Source: Phycisphaerae bacterium
GTDB lineage: Bacteria; Planctomycetota; Phycisphaerae; Sedimentisphaerales; UBA12454
Assembly: GCA_041652575.1 (NCBI GenBank)
Contig: JBAZHC010000006.1
Span: forward strand, 1-64,000
Direction: 5' to 3'
Length of the DNA: 64,000 bases
Shown: positions 35,462-43,724 of the stretch, piece after piece
Numbering within the stretch: position 1 is the stretch's first letter
How the letters are laid out: the number at the start of each line of letters is the position of its first letter
Notes under the pieces: generated by a model
The model's database searches: none
What the model was told of the DNA's origin: nothing
The model's input: only the letters and a program-made list of their open reading frames with translations
Position numbers and translations under genes: made by a program

Positions 35462-35806
35462 ATGAAAACTAAAAAAAATGTTGTTTTAAAGGCCTGCGTC
35501 GCAAAGGCGGTTAATCTCGCAGAACTTGTCGAATATTCCGCAGATTCTATTGTCAGCAAAACGATAATCGACAAATCTGTCGGCACTGTAACGCTTTTCG
35601 CTTTCGACGCAGGACAGGGCCTAAGCGAACACCAGGCCCCTTACGATGCGCTCGTCCAGATTGTTGACGGACGGGCGATACTTGTCATCGGCGGCAAAAA
35701 AATAAAAGCATCAGCGGGTGAAATTGTGATTATGCCCGCAAATGTACCGCACGCCGTGCAGGCCAAAGAAAAATTTAAAATGCTTTTGATTATGATTAGA
35801 GCTTAA
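35462..35806 (+). CDS. Cupin-domain protein
   Basis: A 114-residue single-domain cupin: LSEHQAPYDALVQIVDG and GEIVIMPANVPHAVQA carry the metal-binding His and Glu positions. Small cupins are often found beside hcp. It starts 14 bases after the hcp stop, within a short TTAGCCACAGAG repeat remnant. The ligand is unknown; a sensor or dioxygenase-like role is possible. Confidence 0.85.
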   Translation: MKTKKNVVLKACVAKAVNLAELVEYSADSIVSKTIIDKSVGTVTLFAFDAGQGLSEHQAPYDALVQIVDGRAILVIGGKKIKASAGEIVIMPANVPHAVQAKEKFKMLLIMIRA

Positions 35807-35810
35807 AAAA

Positions 35811-35834
35811 TGTAGGATGGGCTTTAGCCCACGC
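35811..35834. repeat. TGTAGGRTGGGCTTTAGCCCACGC hairpin repeat, copy 1
   Basis: The palindromic core TGGGCTTTAGCCCA lies between the cupin gene and the ferredoxin gene, 11 bases before the ATG. A second copy is at 48170-48193, also just before a start codon. Confidence 0.7.
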
Positions 35835-35845
35835 GGAAGGTTAAT

Positions 35846-36562
35846 ATGAGTATTAGGAATATCGTAAAAATCGACGAGGATAAATGCAACGGCTGCGGCC
35901 AATGCGTTACGGCCTGCGTCGAAGGCGCGATAAAACTAATCAACGGCAAGGCGAAGCTGGTCAGTGAAACATACTGCGATGGTCTCGGCGCATGTCTGGG
36001 CCACTGCCCGCAGGACGCGATTACCATTGAAAAAAGAGAATGTGCCGGCTTCGACGAACAGGCAGTAAAAAAACATCTCGAAAGCGAGAAAAAACCATCG
36101 CCGCCGAAAGGTTTTGTCTGCCCCGGCACTATGGCCAAACAATTCACCAAAAAAAATCAGGCACAGGGCGATATAGCTTCGCAGTTAAGTCATTGGCCAA
36201 TACAATTTAGTCTTGTTTCGGCAAACGCTCCGTTTTTACAGGGAGCCGATTTGCTTCTAACCGCCGACTGTGTGCCGTTCGCTATGGGAGATTTTCACAG
36301 CAAACTACTGAAAGACCACAGTCTCATAATCGCCTGCCCGAAGCTGGACGATGTCGAACCTTATATTGAAAAACTGACACAAATACTGAATTCCTGCAAC
36401 CTGAATAGTCTTACCATCGTACATATGGAAGTGCCCTGCTGTTTCGGCCTGACCCGGCTTGTGAAGCAGGCTATCGTAAACAGCGGAAAAAAGATTGGCT
36501 TTGAAGACATAACAATAAGCCTTGACGGACAGGTCAAAAACAGGGAAACTGTCGCAGGATAA
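35846..36562 (+). CDS. 4Fe-4S ferredoxin-type protein
   Basis: 238 residues. The N-terminal 60 residues hold two Fe-S motifs: CNGCGQCVTACVEGA, and CDGLGACLGHCP with the altered spacing C-x5-C-x3-C. The remaining 170 residues (LSHWPIQFSLVSANAPFL, LLTADCVPFAMGDFH, PKLDDVEPYIEKLTQ) are a conserved-looking domain I know only as part of hcp-associated ferredoxins. It likely feeds electrons to Hcp. GGAAGG precedes the start, directly after the hairpin repeat. Confidence 0.85.
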   Translation: MSIRNIVKIDEDKCNGCGQCVTACVEGAIKLINGKAKLVSETYCDGLGACLGHCPQDAITIEKRECAGFDEQAVKKHLESEKKPSPPKGFVCPGTMAKQFTKKNQAQGDIASQLSHWPIQFSLVSANAPFLQGADLLLTADCVPFAMGDFHSKLLKDHSLIIACPKLDDVEPYIEKLTQILNSCNLNSLTIVHMEVPCCFGLTRLVKQAIVNSGKKIGFEDITISLDGQVKNRETVAG

Positions 36563-36565
36563 TCG

Positions 36566-37567
36566 ATGATTAATTTTTTACAATCGCTGCTCGCTGATTT
36601 ATGGGCCATAGTAGGTCAAATGAGTCCCTACCTGCTGTTCGGTTTCGCTGTCGCGGGCATACTGAAGGTTTTGATACCGACAAGTTTCGTGCAGAAGCAT
36701 CTCGGCGGAAAAGGCATCTGGCCGATATTCAAATCTTCGCTTTTCGGCGTGCCTCTGCCGTTGTGCAGCTGCGGCGTGATACCGGTAGCGATGTCGCTTC
36801 GCAAACGCGGCGCGAGCAAAGGCGCAACCATCGCGTTTCTTTTAAGCACGCCTCAGACCGGCGTTGACAGCATCCTTGTAACATGGGCATTGCTCGGTCC
36901 GGTTTTTATGATTGCAAGACCTGTCATCGCTTTAATAACCGGAATATTCGGCGGAGTCGCCGTTGATTTATTCGACCATAAAGATTCCGCTATTGCCGAA
37001 ACTGATGACGAGGAAGATTCCTCAGAAAACAAAAGCAAACTTATAACCGGTTTCAGGCACGCCTTTATCGTTCTGCCTCGTGACATCGGCGCAGCGATGC
37101 TGATAGGCCTTGTGATAGCGGCGATTATTTCAGTCGCCGTGCCGGACGATTTTTTCGCCAACAAAATCGGAACAGGAATCAGCGCTATGATTTTGATGAT
37201 GTTCGTCGGCATACCGCTTTATGTCTGTGCGACGGCTTCTGTACCGATAGCGGCCGCTCTTATCGCAAAAGGTTTGTCTCCCGGTGCCGCTCTTGTATTT
37301 CTTATGACAGGTCCTGCGACGAACGCGGCAGGCTTTGTAATGATTTGGAAAATTCTGGGCAATAAAACCGCGATTATCTATATTATTACCGTCGCAATTT
37401 GCGCGTTAGTGTCAGGCTTGCTCCTTGACGTTATGTTTACTGATTTAGGCAGTCAGATTCACGGCCATTTTCATAAGATGAGCGCAACGCCGATTGAACA
37501 CATCAGCGCAGTAATTCTGCTTGCGGTGTTGGCGTTTGGAATTTACAAAAAATATAGAAAAAGTTGA
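36566..37567 (+). CDS. Permease of the SO_0444/ArsP-like (COG0701) family
   Basis: 333 residues, about eight to ten membrane segments. The signature GVPLPLCSCGVIPVAMSLRK with STPQTGVDS is typical of COG0701 permeases proposed to export copper/zinc or organoarsenicals. A charged loop (about 150-175) splits the two halves, and the second half repeats the layout (GIPLYVCATASVPIA, TGPATNAAG). It is the last gene of the Rrf2 operon and has a terminator behind it. The exported metal is not known. Confidence 0.85.
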   Translation: MINFLQSLLADLWAIVGQMSPYLLFGFAVAGILKVLIPTSFVQKHLGGKGIWPIFKSSLFGVPLPLCSCGVIPVAMSLRKRGASKGATIAFLLSTPQTGVDSILVTWALLGPVFMIARPVIALITGIFGGVAVDLFDHKDSAIAETDDEEDSSENKSKLITGFRHAFIVLPRDIGAAMLIGLVIAAIISVAVPDDFFANKIGTGISAMILMMFVGIPLYVCATASVPIAAALIAKGLSPGAALVFLMTGPATNAAGFVMIWKILGNKTAIIYIITVAICALVSGLLLDVMFTDLGSQIHGHFHKMSATPIEHISAVILLAVLAFGIYKKYRKS

Positions 37568-37584
37568 TAGTTGTCCGTCGCGGC

Positions 37585-37610
37585 TTGTTGGTAAAAACCG
37601 GCAGTTTTTT
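37585..37610 (+). terminator. Terminator of the Rrf2-hcp-permease operon
   Basis: TTGTTGGT (37585-37592), AAAA and ACCGGCAG (37597-37604) form an eight-pair stem with G-U pairs, followed by six T. Confidence 0.65.
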
Positions 37611-37612
37611 GT

Positions 37613-37641
37613 TTGACAGCATATAAGTGATAATCTATACT
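37613..37641 (+). promoter_or_regulatory. Promoter giving a leaderless MNT transcript
   Basis: TTGACA (37613-37618) and TATACT (37636-37641) are 17 bases apart. The usual start point would be base 37648, which is the A of the MNT start codon. No ribosome binding site is present. Confidence 0.6.
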
Positions 37642-37647
37642 TAAATT

Positions 37648-37926
37648 ATGCTTTCCTCGCAAGTTAGACAAATTGTTAAATCCTGTGCTGAACAGTACGG
37701 AGTCGAGAGGGTATGGCTGTTTGGCTCAGCAGTAAAAGATGAAAAACACGCTAAAGACTTTGATTTTGCGGTCGAAGGACTGTCTCCAGAGAAGTTTTTT
37801 GATTTCTACGGCAGATTGTTTTTTGATCTGCCAAAGCCTGTTGACCTCATTGACCTTTCACAGAATCTTCCAATTGCTTCCCTGATACGCAGGGATGGGG
37901 TTTGTATATATGAGCGCAGAAGCTGA
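37648..37926 (+). CDS. MNT-type nucleotidyltransferase (HEPN/MNT pair)
   Basis: A 92-residue minimal nucleotidyltransferase. LFGSAVKDEKHAKDFDFAV carries GS (26-27) and D37-x-D39, and LPKPVDLIDL gives the third acidic strand. In MntA-HepT systems this enzyme AMPylates the HEPN RNase and so neutralises it. It overlaps the HEPN gene by 17 bases. Transcription seems leaderless. The partner is interrupted by a stop codon, so the pair may be decaying. Confidence 0.85.
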   Translation: MLSSQVRQIVKSCAEQYGVERVWLFGSAVKDEKHAKDFDFAVEGLSPEKFFDFYGRLFFDLPKPVDLIDLSQNLPIASLIRRDGVCIYERRS

Positions 37927-38329
37927 TTATATAAAGGCTGAGCAGAAAAATATTCTACACACCGCGGCTATGATAAAACCACTGCTGTCAAAGCGTGATT
38001 TGTCGGAATATGAGGTTATCGCCCTGGGCAAATTGCTGCAGGATGTATATAGCGGCATTGAGCGAATATTATACAGCAGGCTGGAGAATAAAGGCGTAAA
38101 AGTTAAAAAGACCGAAAGCTAACATAAGGATTTACTGATTGCTGCAAAAAAGGATTCGGTTATATCCGAGGAACAATTTGAGGCATTTAAGAAACTTCTT
38201 CTATTCCGACATATGCAAATCCACGGTTATGGTTATATGCTCGACAAACAAAGACTTTTAGGGCTTGCCGGAAATGTGCCGTCTGTTTGTAAAAACTTTT
38301 TGGAAGAAATAGTTGAGCAGGAAGACTAA
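37910..38329 (+). pseudogene. HEPN-domain (HepT-like) gene with an in-frame stop
   Basis: The reading frame from ATG 37910 runs 139 codons to TAA 38327-38329 but has a TAA at codon 71 (38120-38122). Both halves read well as HEPN protein: AEADYIKAEQKNILHT before the stop, then FKKLLLFRHMQIHGYGYML after it. The active R-x4-H-x-Y motif (R100, H105, Y107) lies after the stop, so the truncated 70-residue product would lack RNase activity and the AMPylated tyrosine. Loss of the toxin while the MNT stays intact is a typical decay path. A sequencing error or readthrough cannot be excluded. Confidence 0.75.
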
Positions 38330-38425
38330 AACTTTCGATTGTGTTGAAATGAAACGCCGGGGCGCGGAATTAGTGCAAAAAACTCGATTATTGGGAAAAG
38401 AGAGCTGCTGCAATAATCAAAAGAA

Positions 38426-39211
38426 TTAAGTATCGAATCCCGGCCTGACAAAAGAACGGGCATTTGGAAATACAGTTTCAACTTGCCGTAATAAGGCCTT
38501 TAACTTTATCAGTATGTCAAGAATCGCTTTTTCCTGCTCAGGAAAATAATTCAGCAAGCCGCCCCATGCCGAAATAGAACGCTCAATTCCTATAATCGCT
38601 ACTTTCGCAGAACCATCGGCATCTTCCTGACAATATTCGATTTCTCCAAGTTCGCCATTCACTATCCCGCTTGCTGCCCGGCAAAGTTTAACGTATATCT
38701 GGTACTGATACCAGCTAACAACTTCAAGACAATCTTTTATCCTTATTGCTTCATCGACAGGTTTTGTGCCGGGAATCTCCGCTTGTAAATGCGTCAATAA
38801 TTCCTGTGTTTTGTCTTCAATCAATTCTTTATTTGAATCTAACCATTTAGTAACCATTTTTGAATATTCAAGTGCGACTTTGCTGTACGGCTGCCCTTCT
38901 GAAAATTCGCGTACTTTTTCCTCGTGCTTTTCTGCTTCTTCATAGTCAATGGAATTAAGGTCAACGCCCATTTTTTCTGCTGCCTCTTTAGCCATTTCCA
39001 TGGTTGCACTGAATATTTCCTGCATCTTATCCCAAAAAACCTTATTGCTTATATCTTTTGATTTGGGGCTGTCAAATTTTTCCTCGCACATTGCGTAATT
39101 CATACATCGCGACGTAAAAACGCATCTCTCGCACCATCTGTCACAATAATTATAAACCCCACTTATGAATTTTGGATTTTTCGCTAATTTTTCTATGTCT
39201 TTTTTATTCAT
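38426..39211 (-). CDS. Hypothetical protein with N-terminal cysteine cluster
   Basis: 261 residues, family not recognised. Residues 23-44 contain a dense cysteine group (CDRWCERCVF, then CMNYAMCEE), probably a zinc or Fe-S site. The rest is mostly helical (EIFSATMEMAKEAAEKMG, RIKDCLEVVSWYQYQIYVKL, PEQEKAILDILIKLKALLRQ). It has no signal peptide. The A/T-rich repeat between this gene and asnS (39214-39270) makes co-transcription uncertain. Confidence 0.7.
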   Translation of the reverse strand: MNKKDIEKLAKNPKFISGVYNYCDRWCERCVFTSRCMNYAMCEEKFDSPKSKDISNKVFWDKMQEIFSATMEMAKEAAEKMGVDLNSIDYEEAEKHEEKVREFSEGQPYSKVALEYSKMVTKWLDSNKELIEDKTQELLTHLQAEIPGTKPVDEAIRIKDCLEVVSWYQYQIYVKLCRAASGIVNGELGEIEYCQEDADGSAKVAIIGIERSISAWGGLLNYFPEQEKAILDILIKLKALLRQVETVFPNARSFVRPGFDT

Positions 39212-39213
39212 TT

Positions 39214-39270
39214 TTTAGCTCTGCGATCTCTGTGTTCTCTGTGGCTAAAAAAAATATAGACTCTGTGGCT
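39214..39270. repeat. CTCTGTG-type degenerate repeat
   Basis: GATCTCTGTGTTCTCTGTGG and GACTCTGTGGC are imperfect tandem copies of CTCTGTGG, shared with 55972-56000 and 56370-56395. Confidence 0.55.
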
Positions 39271-40778
39271 TAAATCAGAATTTTATCCATCATTCTCGGG
39301 AAAGCGATGCACTGGCGGATATGCTTTTCGCCGGTAAGCCAGGCAAGCGTTCTTTCGACGCCTAAACCAAAACCGCCGTGCGGAACCGAGCCGTATCTTC
39401 GCAAATCGAGATACCACTGGTAATTTTCAAGTTTATAGCCTTCTTCATTTATCCGCTCGAGCAGTTTTTCGTAAATATCTTCCCTGACCGAGCCGCCGAT
39501 GATTTCGCCAAAGCCTGCCGGGGCGAGCATATCGAAATTCTGCACAACTTTTGCGTTTTCCGGGTCCTGCTTCATATAAAACGCCTTCGCTTCTCTTGGA
39601 TAATGCGTTACAAAGACAGGTTTATCATGCATAAGCGAAATTATCGTCTCATCGCTGCCGCCAAGGTCCTCACCCCATTTGAATTCAGAGGCCAGTTTTG
39701 CGTGCTTTGGATTATTTTCTATTTTAGTCTCTATTTCCGCTAAATCGCTGCGCAGGTCAATAAGCTCGGACGCGATTTTATCCTGCCGCCACTGTTTAAG
39801 CTGACCTTTTGCCTCTGTTTCAAGAGCGGTGATTTTATTTTCAATATCCTGCTTTGCCTGTTTAAATTCGTTTAACTGTGCAGCTAAGAAATCCTGTGTT
39901 TTTTGGCTCGTCAGTATTTCAGAAGCCTGCGTATAAGTCAGCCGATAAAACGGCGGTGTGATTTTTTTAAGAGCATCGATATTCGCTCCCAACGTTTTAA
40001 GCTCCGCTTCATTTTTTTCGAGAACTTCTTTTATGATAAAGGAAACAAAATTTTCAGCGATTTCCAAAAGTCCCGGCAAATCTACAAACGCAACTTCCGG
40101 CTCGACCATCCAGAATTCGGTCAGGTGTCTGCGGGTTTTGCTTTTTTCCGCTCTGAAAGTCGGCCCGAAACAATAAACTTTGCCGAAACTTAGTGCTGCA
40201 CATTCGAGATGTAACTGTCCCGTCTGTGTCAGAAAAGCAGGCATTCCGAAATAATCGACATTAAACAGACTCCCCGCCTCTTCGCCGACAATGCCGGTGA
40301 GAATAGGCGTATCAATCAATGTAAAACCATTATCGTTGAAAAACTGCCTGATGGCATTTACCAGCGTATGGCGAATTTTGCCGATGCACCACGGCATTTG
40401 CGAACGCAGATGTAAATGACGATTTTTTAAAAGAAAATCTATGCCGTGCTGTTTCGGCGTAATCGGATAATCCATCGATTCGCACATAACTTTCGCATCG
40501 GTAACGGCAAGTTCGTAACCGCCGACGCTTCTGTCATCGGCTCGCACCGTACCGGCCAAAGTAAGAGAAGATTCCGTACTAAGATGTGCCAACTGACGGA
40601 ATAATTCTTCCGAAACGCTGGTCTTTTCGATAATACACTGGCACAATCCGCTTCCGTCACGAACGACGAGAAATATTACCTTGCCGCCGGGCCTTGAATG
40701 GTAAACCCATCCGCCGATGGTAACTTCTTTATCGACATGGTTTTTTAAATCCGAAATCCTCGTAAGATTTTTAAGCAT
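39270..40778 (-). CDS. asnS: Asparaginyl-tRNA synthetase
   Basis: Charges tRNA-Asn. Class II features include the OB-fold anticodon domain (TIGGWVYHSRPGGKVIFLVV), motif 2 (FGPTFRAEKSKTRRHLTEF) and motif 3 (GGFGLGVERTLAW). At 502 residues it is longer than the usual 430-465. The excess is a helical, charged insertion (about 305-370: FKQAKQDIENKITALETEA, ELIDLRSDLAEIETKIENN) just before the EFKWGEDLGGSDE segment. The gene precedes the small YhcH and PspC genes' downstream end in the minus-strand group and is probably in one transcript with them. Confidence 0.95.
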   Translation of the reverse strand: MLKNLTRISDLKNHVDKEVTIGGWVYHSRPGGKVIFLVVRDGSGLCQCIIEKTSVSEELFRQLAHLSTESSLTLAGTVRADDRSVGGYELAVTDAKVMCESMDYPITPKQHGIDFLLKNRHLHLRSQMPWCIGKIRHTLVNAIRQFFNDNGFTLIDTPILTGIVGEEAGSLFNVDYFGMPAFLTQTGQLHLECAALSFGKVYCFGPTFRAEKSKTRRHLTEFWMVEPEVAFVDLPGLLEIAENFVSFIIKEVLEKNEAELKTLGANIDALKKITPPFYRLTYTQASEILTSQKTQDFLAAQLNEFKQAKQDIENKITALETEAKGQLKQWRQDKIASELIDLRSDLAEIETKIENNPKHAKLASEFKWGEDLGGSDETIISLMHDKPVFVTHYPREAKAFYMKQDPENAKVVQNFDMLAPAGFGEIIGGSVREDIYEKLLERINEEGYKLENYQWYLDLRRYGSVPHGGFGLGVERTLAWLTGEKHIRQCIAFPRMMDKILI

Positions 40779-40780
40779 CT

Positions 40781-41233
40781 TTAAACCTTTATCTTAAAAA
40801 CAACTTTTATAACATCTTCCGGTTTATTTGTCTGGCAGCCGGGCATATGGGCGTCGCTGGGCCAGAATATCGCAAAGCTGCCTTTGGTCATATTAAGAAA
40901 AGTTACATCGCCGTCGGCAAAGAAAAATTCGACATCTTTTTCCTCACTGTAAGGCGTATGTATCTTTAGTTGATTTGCCGGCTCATAGCCGATTTGTTCT
41001 TTGCCTTTGGCGATAAACTGCAGGTCAATGTATTTCCTGTGCGCCTCGATTTTTTCCATCGGCGGTTTGGTTCGGTATCGCTGAACCATATAAAACAGGC
41101 TGTCGCCATCAATAGAATATTTGCCGTCTGGAATTTTCTCAAAATCGGTTTGGGCCGCTATTTTCATCGCATCGGCGATTCGAGGAGAAAGTTGACTGTA
41201 AAGCTTGCAGTTCCCTATGGCGTCCAATATCAT
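40781..41233 (-). CDS. YhcH/YjgK/YiaL (DUF386) family protein
   Basis: 150 residues of a double-stranded beta-helix protein: GDSLFYMVQRYRTKPP, EAHRKYIDLQFIAKGKEQIGY and FAIFWPSDAHMPGCQ provide the conserved His and Glu of the metal site. Relatives are linked to sialic-acid or sugar metabolism and biofilm (TabA). It is two bases from asnS and four from the PspC gene. Confidence 0.9.
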   Translation of the reverse strand: MILDAIGNCKLYSQLSPRIADAMKIAAQTDFEKIPDGKYSIDGDSLFYMVQRYRTKPPMEKIEAHRKYIDLQFIAKGKEQIGYEPANQLKIHTPYSEEKDVEFFFADGDVTFLNMTKGSFAIFWPSDAHMPGCQTNKPEDVIKVVFKIKV

Positions 41234-41237
41234 TATT

Positions 41238-41435
41238 TTATTGTCCCTGCGGTCTTTCCGGCGTGATTATCCCCGCTACAATATAAGTTGCTACCAGCGG
41301 CAGTATGGCCGTAATCAGGCACAGGAAAACAAGAAGCAGTCTTATCAGTGTCGAATCAATTCCTGTCATGTCGCTGATTCCGCCGCAAACACCCAGAATT
41401 TTCCTGTCCGTTTTTGACAAATAAAGTTTTTTCAT
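41238..41435 (-). CDS. PspC-domain membrane protein
   Basis: 65 residues: KKLYLSKTDRKILGVCGGIS is the PspC domain start, followed by one hydrophobic segment (about 32-57). Stand-alone PspC domains are small envelope-stress or membrane proteins. It lies four bases upstream of the YhcH gene. Confidence 0.9.
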   Translation of the reverse strand: MKKLYLSKTDRKILGVCGGISDMTGIDSTLIRLLLVFLCLITAILPLVATYIVAGIITPERPQGQ

Positions 41436-41457
41436 TTTTTATTAACCTTTAAATTTT

Positions 41458-42888
41458 TTATATATCCAGTTTTTCGCGCAGATATTGTTTTACCTGCGAG
41501 ATATTTATTCTTTCCTGCTTCATACTGTCGCGCTCGCGAACGGTTACGGTCTGGTCCTCTTTCGTCTGGCCGTCAACTGTAATGCAGAAAGGAGTACCGG
41601 CCTCATCCTGCCTGCGGTAGCGTCTGCCGACTGCGGACTTTTCGTCATAGAAGCAGGAGAAATATTTTTTCAGGTCGTCATAAATTTTCGTGGCGATTTC
41701 AGGCATTCCGTCTTTCTTGACAAGCGGAAATATCGCGGCCTTTATCGGCGCGATAGCAGGATGAAAACGCAGCAGATTCCGGGTTTCGCCGTTGACCTCT
41801 TCCTCATCGTAAGCGTCAACCAGAAACGCAAGACAGCTCCGGTCGATTCCGGCGCTTGGCTCGATTACATAAGGAACAAACCTCTGCTTTGCTTCTTCGT
41901 CAAAATACGACAGCGGGCCTTTCTGATAATCTTCCGACTCGCTGTTAAGGTCAATCTTCGACAAATCTCCCTTCTTCTCGTACCATGCATTTAGAGTTCT
42001 CATTCCTCTCTGGTGCTGACGAAGGTCAAAATCGGTTCTGTTTGCAATTCCTTCAAGTTCCTGCCAGTCGCCAGAACCGAACGGGAATTTATATTCGACG
42101 TCAACGCAGCCCTTGGCGTAATGGGCAAGCTCGTCTTTCTCATGCTGGCGAAGCCGAAGATTTTCTTTTTTCATTCCCAGATTCAGATACCAGTTAAATC
42201 GAACCTCTTTCCAGTGCTCGTACCACTGCTCGTCCGTTCCCGGTACGCAGAAAAATTCGATTTCAGCCTGCTCGAATTCCCTTGTCCGGAAGATAAACGC
42301 CTTTGTCGTAACTTCATTTCGGAAACTCTTTCCGATTTGCGCTATGCCGAAAGGTATTTTTATCCTTGTCGTATCGAGAACGTTCCGGAAGTTTACAAAA
42401 ATTCCCTGAGCGGTTTCCGGCCGCAGGAATATCGTCATCGAATCGTCAGTATTGGCGCCCATCTGCGTTTCAAACATCAGGCGAAACGGCATCGGCTCTG
42501 TGAAATTACCGACAGCGCCGCAACCCGGACAAACTTTGCCCGCAAGACCTTCTGCGGTTTTATTTTCCGCATTGGTCAAATGGTCAACTCGGCTTCGGAC
42601 GTTGCACTTTTTACAAACCGTTACGATGTCCGCGAATTTATCGGCGTGTCCCGATGCCTTCCAGACCAATGGATGCATAAAGATGCTGCAATCCAGACCG
42701 ACAATATCGTCCCTCATCTGGACTGTGCTTTTCCACCAGGCATTGCGGACATTGCGTTTGAGTTCCGAGCCTAACGGGCCGTAATCATAGCAGCTCGCCA
42801 GTCCGCCGTAGATTTCGCTGGATTGGAATATAAAACCTCGCCTTTTGCAAAGCGATACAATGTCGTCGAGTTTGGTCAATTTTGCCAT
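41458..42888 (-). CDS. glyS: Glycyl-tRNA synthetase (eukaryote/archaea-like dimeric type)
   Basis: Charges tRNA-Gly. 476 residues of the single-chain alpha2 type rather than the bacterial glyQ/glyS tetramer. Visible are IYGGLASCYDYGPLGSELK, the motif 2 stretch IPFGIAQIGKSFRNEV, PSAGIDRSCLAFL (motif 3) and the anticodon domain with AGTPFCITVDGQTKED. A zinc-like CxxC pair (CKKC, CPGC, about 90-122) is inserted near the N-terminus. It heads the minus-strand glyS-pspC-yhcH-asnS group. Confidence 0.96.
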   Translation of the reverse strand: MAKLTKLDDIVSLCKRRGFIFQSSEIYGGLASCYDYGPLGSELKRNVRNAWWKSTVQMRDDIVGLDCSIFMHPLVWKASGHADKFADIVTVCKKCNVRSRVDHLTNAENKTAEGLAGKVCPGCGAVGNFTEPMPFRLMFETQMGANTDDSMTIFLRPETAQGIFVNFRNVLDTTRIKIPFGIAQIGKSFRNEVTTKAFIFRTREFEQAEIEFFCVPGTDEQWYEHWKEVRFNWYLNLGMKKENLRLRQHEKDELAHYAKGCVDVEYKFPFGSGDWQELEGIANRTDFDLRQHQRGMRTLNAWYEKKGDLSKIDLNSESEDYQKGPLSYFDEEAKQRFVPYVIEPSAGIDRSCLAFLVDAYDEEEVNGETRNLLRFHPAIAPIKAAIFPLVKKDGMPEIATKIYDDLKKYFSCFYDEKSAVGRRYRRQDEAGTPFCITVDGQTKEDQTVTVRERDSMKQERINISQVKQYLREKLDI

Positions 42889-43025
42889 AATGCCTTTCCT
42901 GATTAAAACTGTATATTATATTGTCAATTCGCCCCAATTACAAGGCCGATAAACAAAAGGATTTTACTTGTTTTCCGCCCTGTTTTATGTAAAATTAATA
43001 TGTATCTGTTTTTGGAGAACTTGAA

Positions 43026-43340
43026 ATGACCACCGTTGATTTTGGCGTCAGCCAGGAAAAAATAGCAGATTTTTGCCGCAAATGGAAAATTATGCAATTG
43101 TCAGTTTTTGGCTCTGCCGCGCGGGGACAACTTCGCCCTGACAGCGACCTGGATTTATTAGTTGTTTTTGAACCCGATGCCAATTGGAGTATGTTCGACC
43201 ATTACCGCATGGAAAACGAACTGGTTATATTATTCGCCAGAGAAGTTGACCTTGTCAATCGCCAGGCCGTAGAAGAAAATCCAAACTGGATTTGCCGCAA
43301 GGAAATTCTCAACAGCGCAAAGGTAATCTATGCAGCGTAA
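43026..43340 (+). CDS. MNT-type nucleotidyltransferase (second HEPN/MNT pair)
   Basis: 104 residues with SVFGSAARGQLRPDSDLDLL: GS at 29-30 and D41-x-D43, with the third Asp in REVDLV. GGAG precedes the ATG by eight bases, unlike the leaderless pair at 37.6 kb. It overlaps the HEPN gene by 11 bases. By the MntA-HepT model it AMPylates its partner. Confidence 0.88.
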   Translation: MTTVDFGVSQEKIADFCRKWKIMQLSVFGSAARGQLRPDSDLDLLVVFEPDANWSMFDHYRMENELVILFAREVDLVNRQAVEENPNWICRKEILNSAKVIYAA

Positions 43341-43671
43341 CATGTCTTTACTTTTGGATATGACCACTGCCTGTCGCCAGATTGCCTGCTTCGTTGACGA
43401 AATGGATTTCGAACAATTTAGCAAAGACCAGAAAACACAATCCGCTGTAATTCATCAGTTTCTTGTTATTGGCGAGGTTGCCAAACTGCTTTCAGAAGAT
43501 TTCCGCAAGGCAAACGCTGATTTCCCATGGTCGGCAATGGCTCGTATGCGGGATAAACTTATCCACCACTATCGTGGTGTTGACCTGCATGAAATATGGA
43601 AAGCCGCAAAGGTGGAAGTTCCTCGTCTGTCTGCGTTTTTGGAAAAGTATTTGCCGCAAAAAGAAAATTAA
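43330..43671 (+). CDS. HEPN-domain RNase-type protein (HepT/DUF86)
   Basis: 113 residues, all-helical HEPN fold. MARMRDKLIHHYRGVD holds the R74-x4-H79-x-Y81 motif of HepT toxins with intact catalytic residues and modifiable tyrosine. TQSAVIHQFLVIGEVAK is the typical central helix. This pair is complete, unlike the one at 37.6-38.3 kb. Its 3' end overlaps the promoter of the thiamine operon. Confidence 0.88.
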   Translation: MQRNMSLLLDMTTACRQIACFVDEMDFEQFSKDQKTQSAVIHQFLVIGEVAKLLSEDFRKANADFPWSAMARMRDKLIHHYRGVDLHEIWKAAKVEVPRLSAFLEKYLPQKEN

Positions 43672-43700
43672 TTGGCTTTTTCGACCATTGTTTATAAAAT
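43672..43700 (+). promoter_or_regulatory. Promoter of the thiamine operon
   Basis: TTGGCT (43672-43677) and TAAAAT (43695-43700) are 17 bases apart, predicting a start near 43707, just upstream of the riboswitch. Confidence 0.5.
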
Positions 43701-43724
43701 CGTATAAAAGTTAATATTGATGTG

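Noticed and set aside
42013..42774. Plus-strand frame of 253 codons
   Set aside because: Antisense to glyS, which shows all class II motifs.
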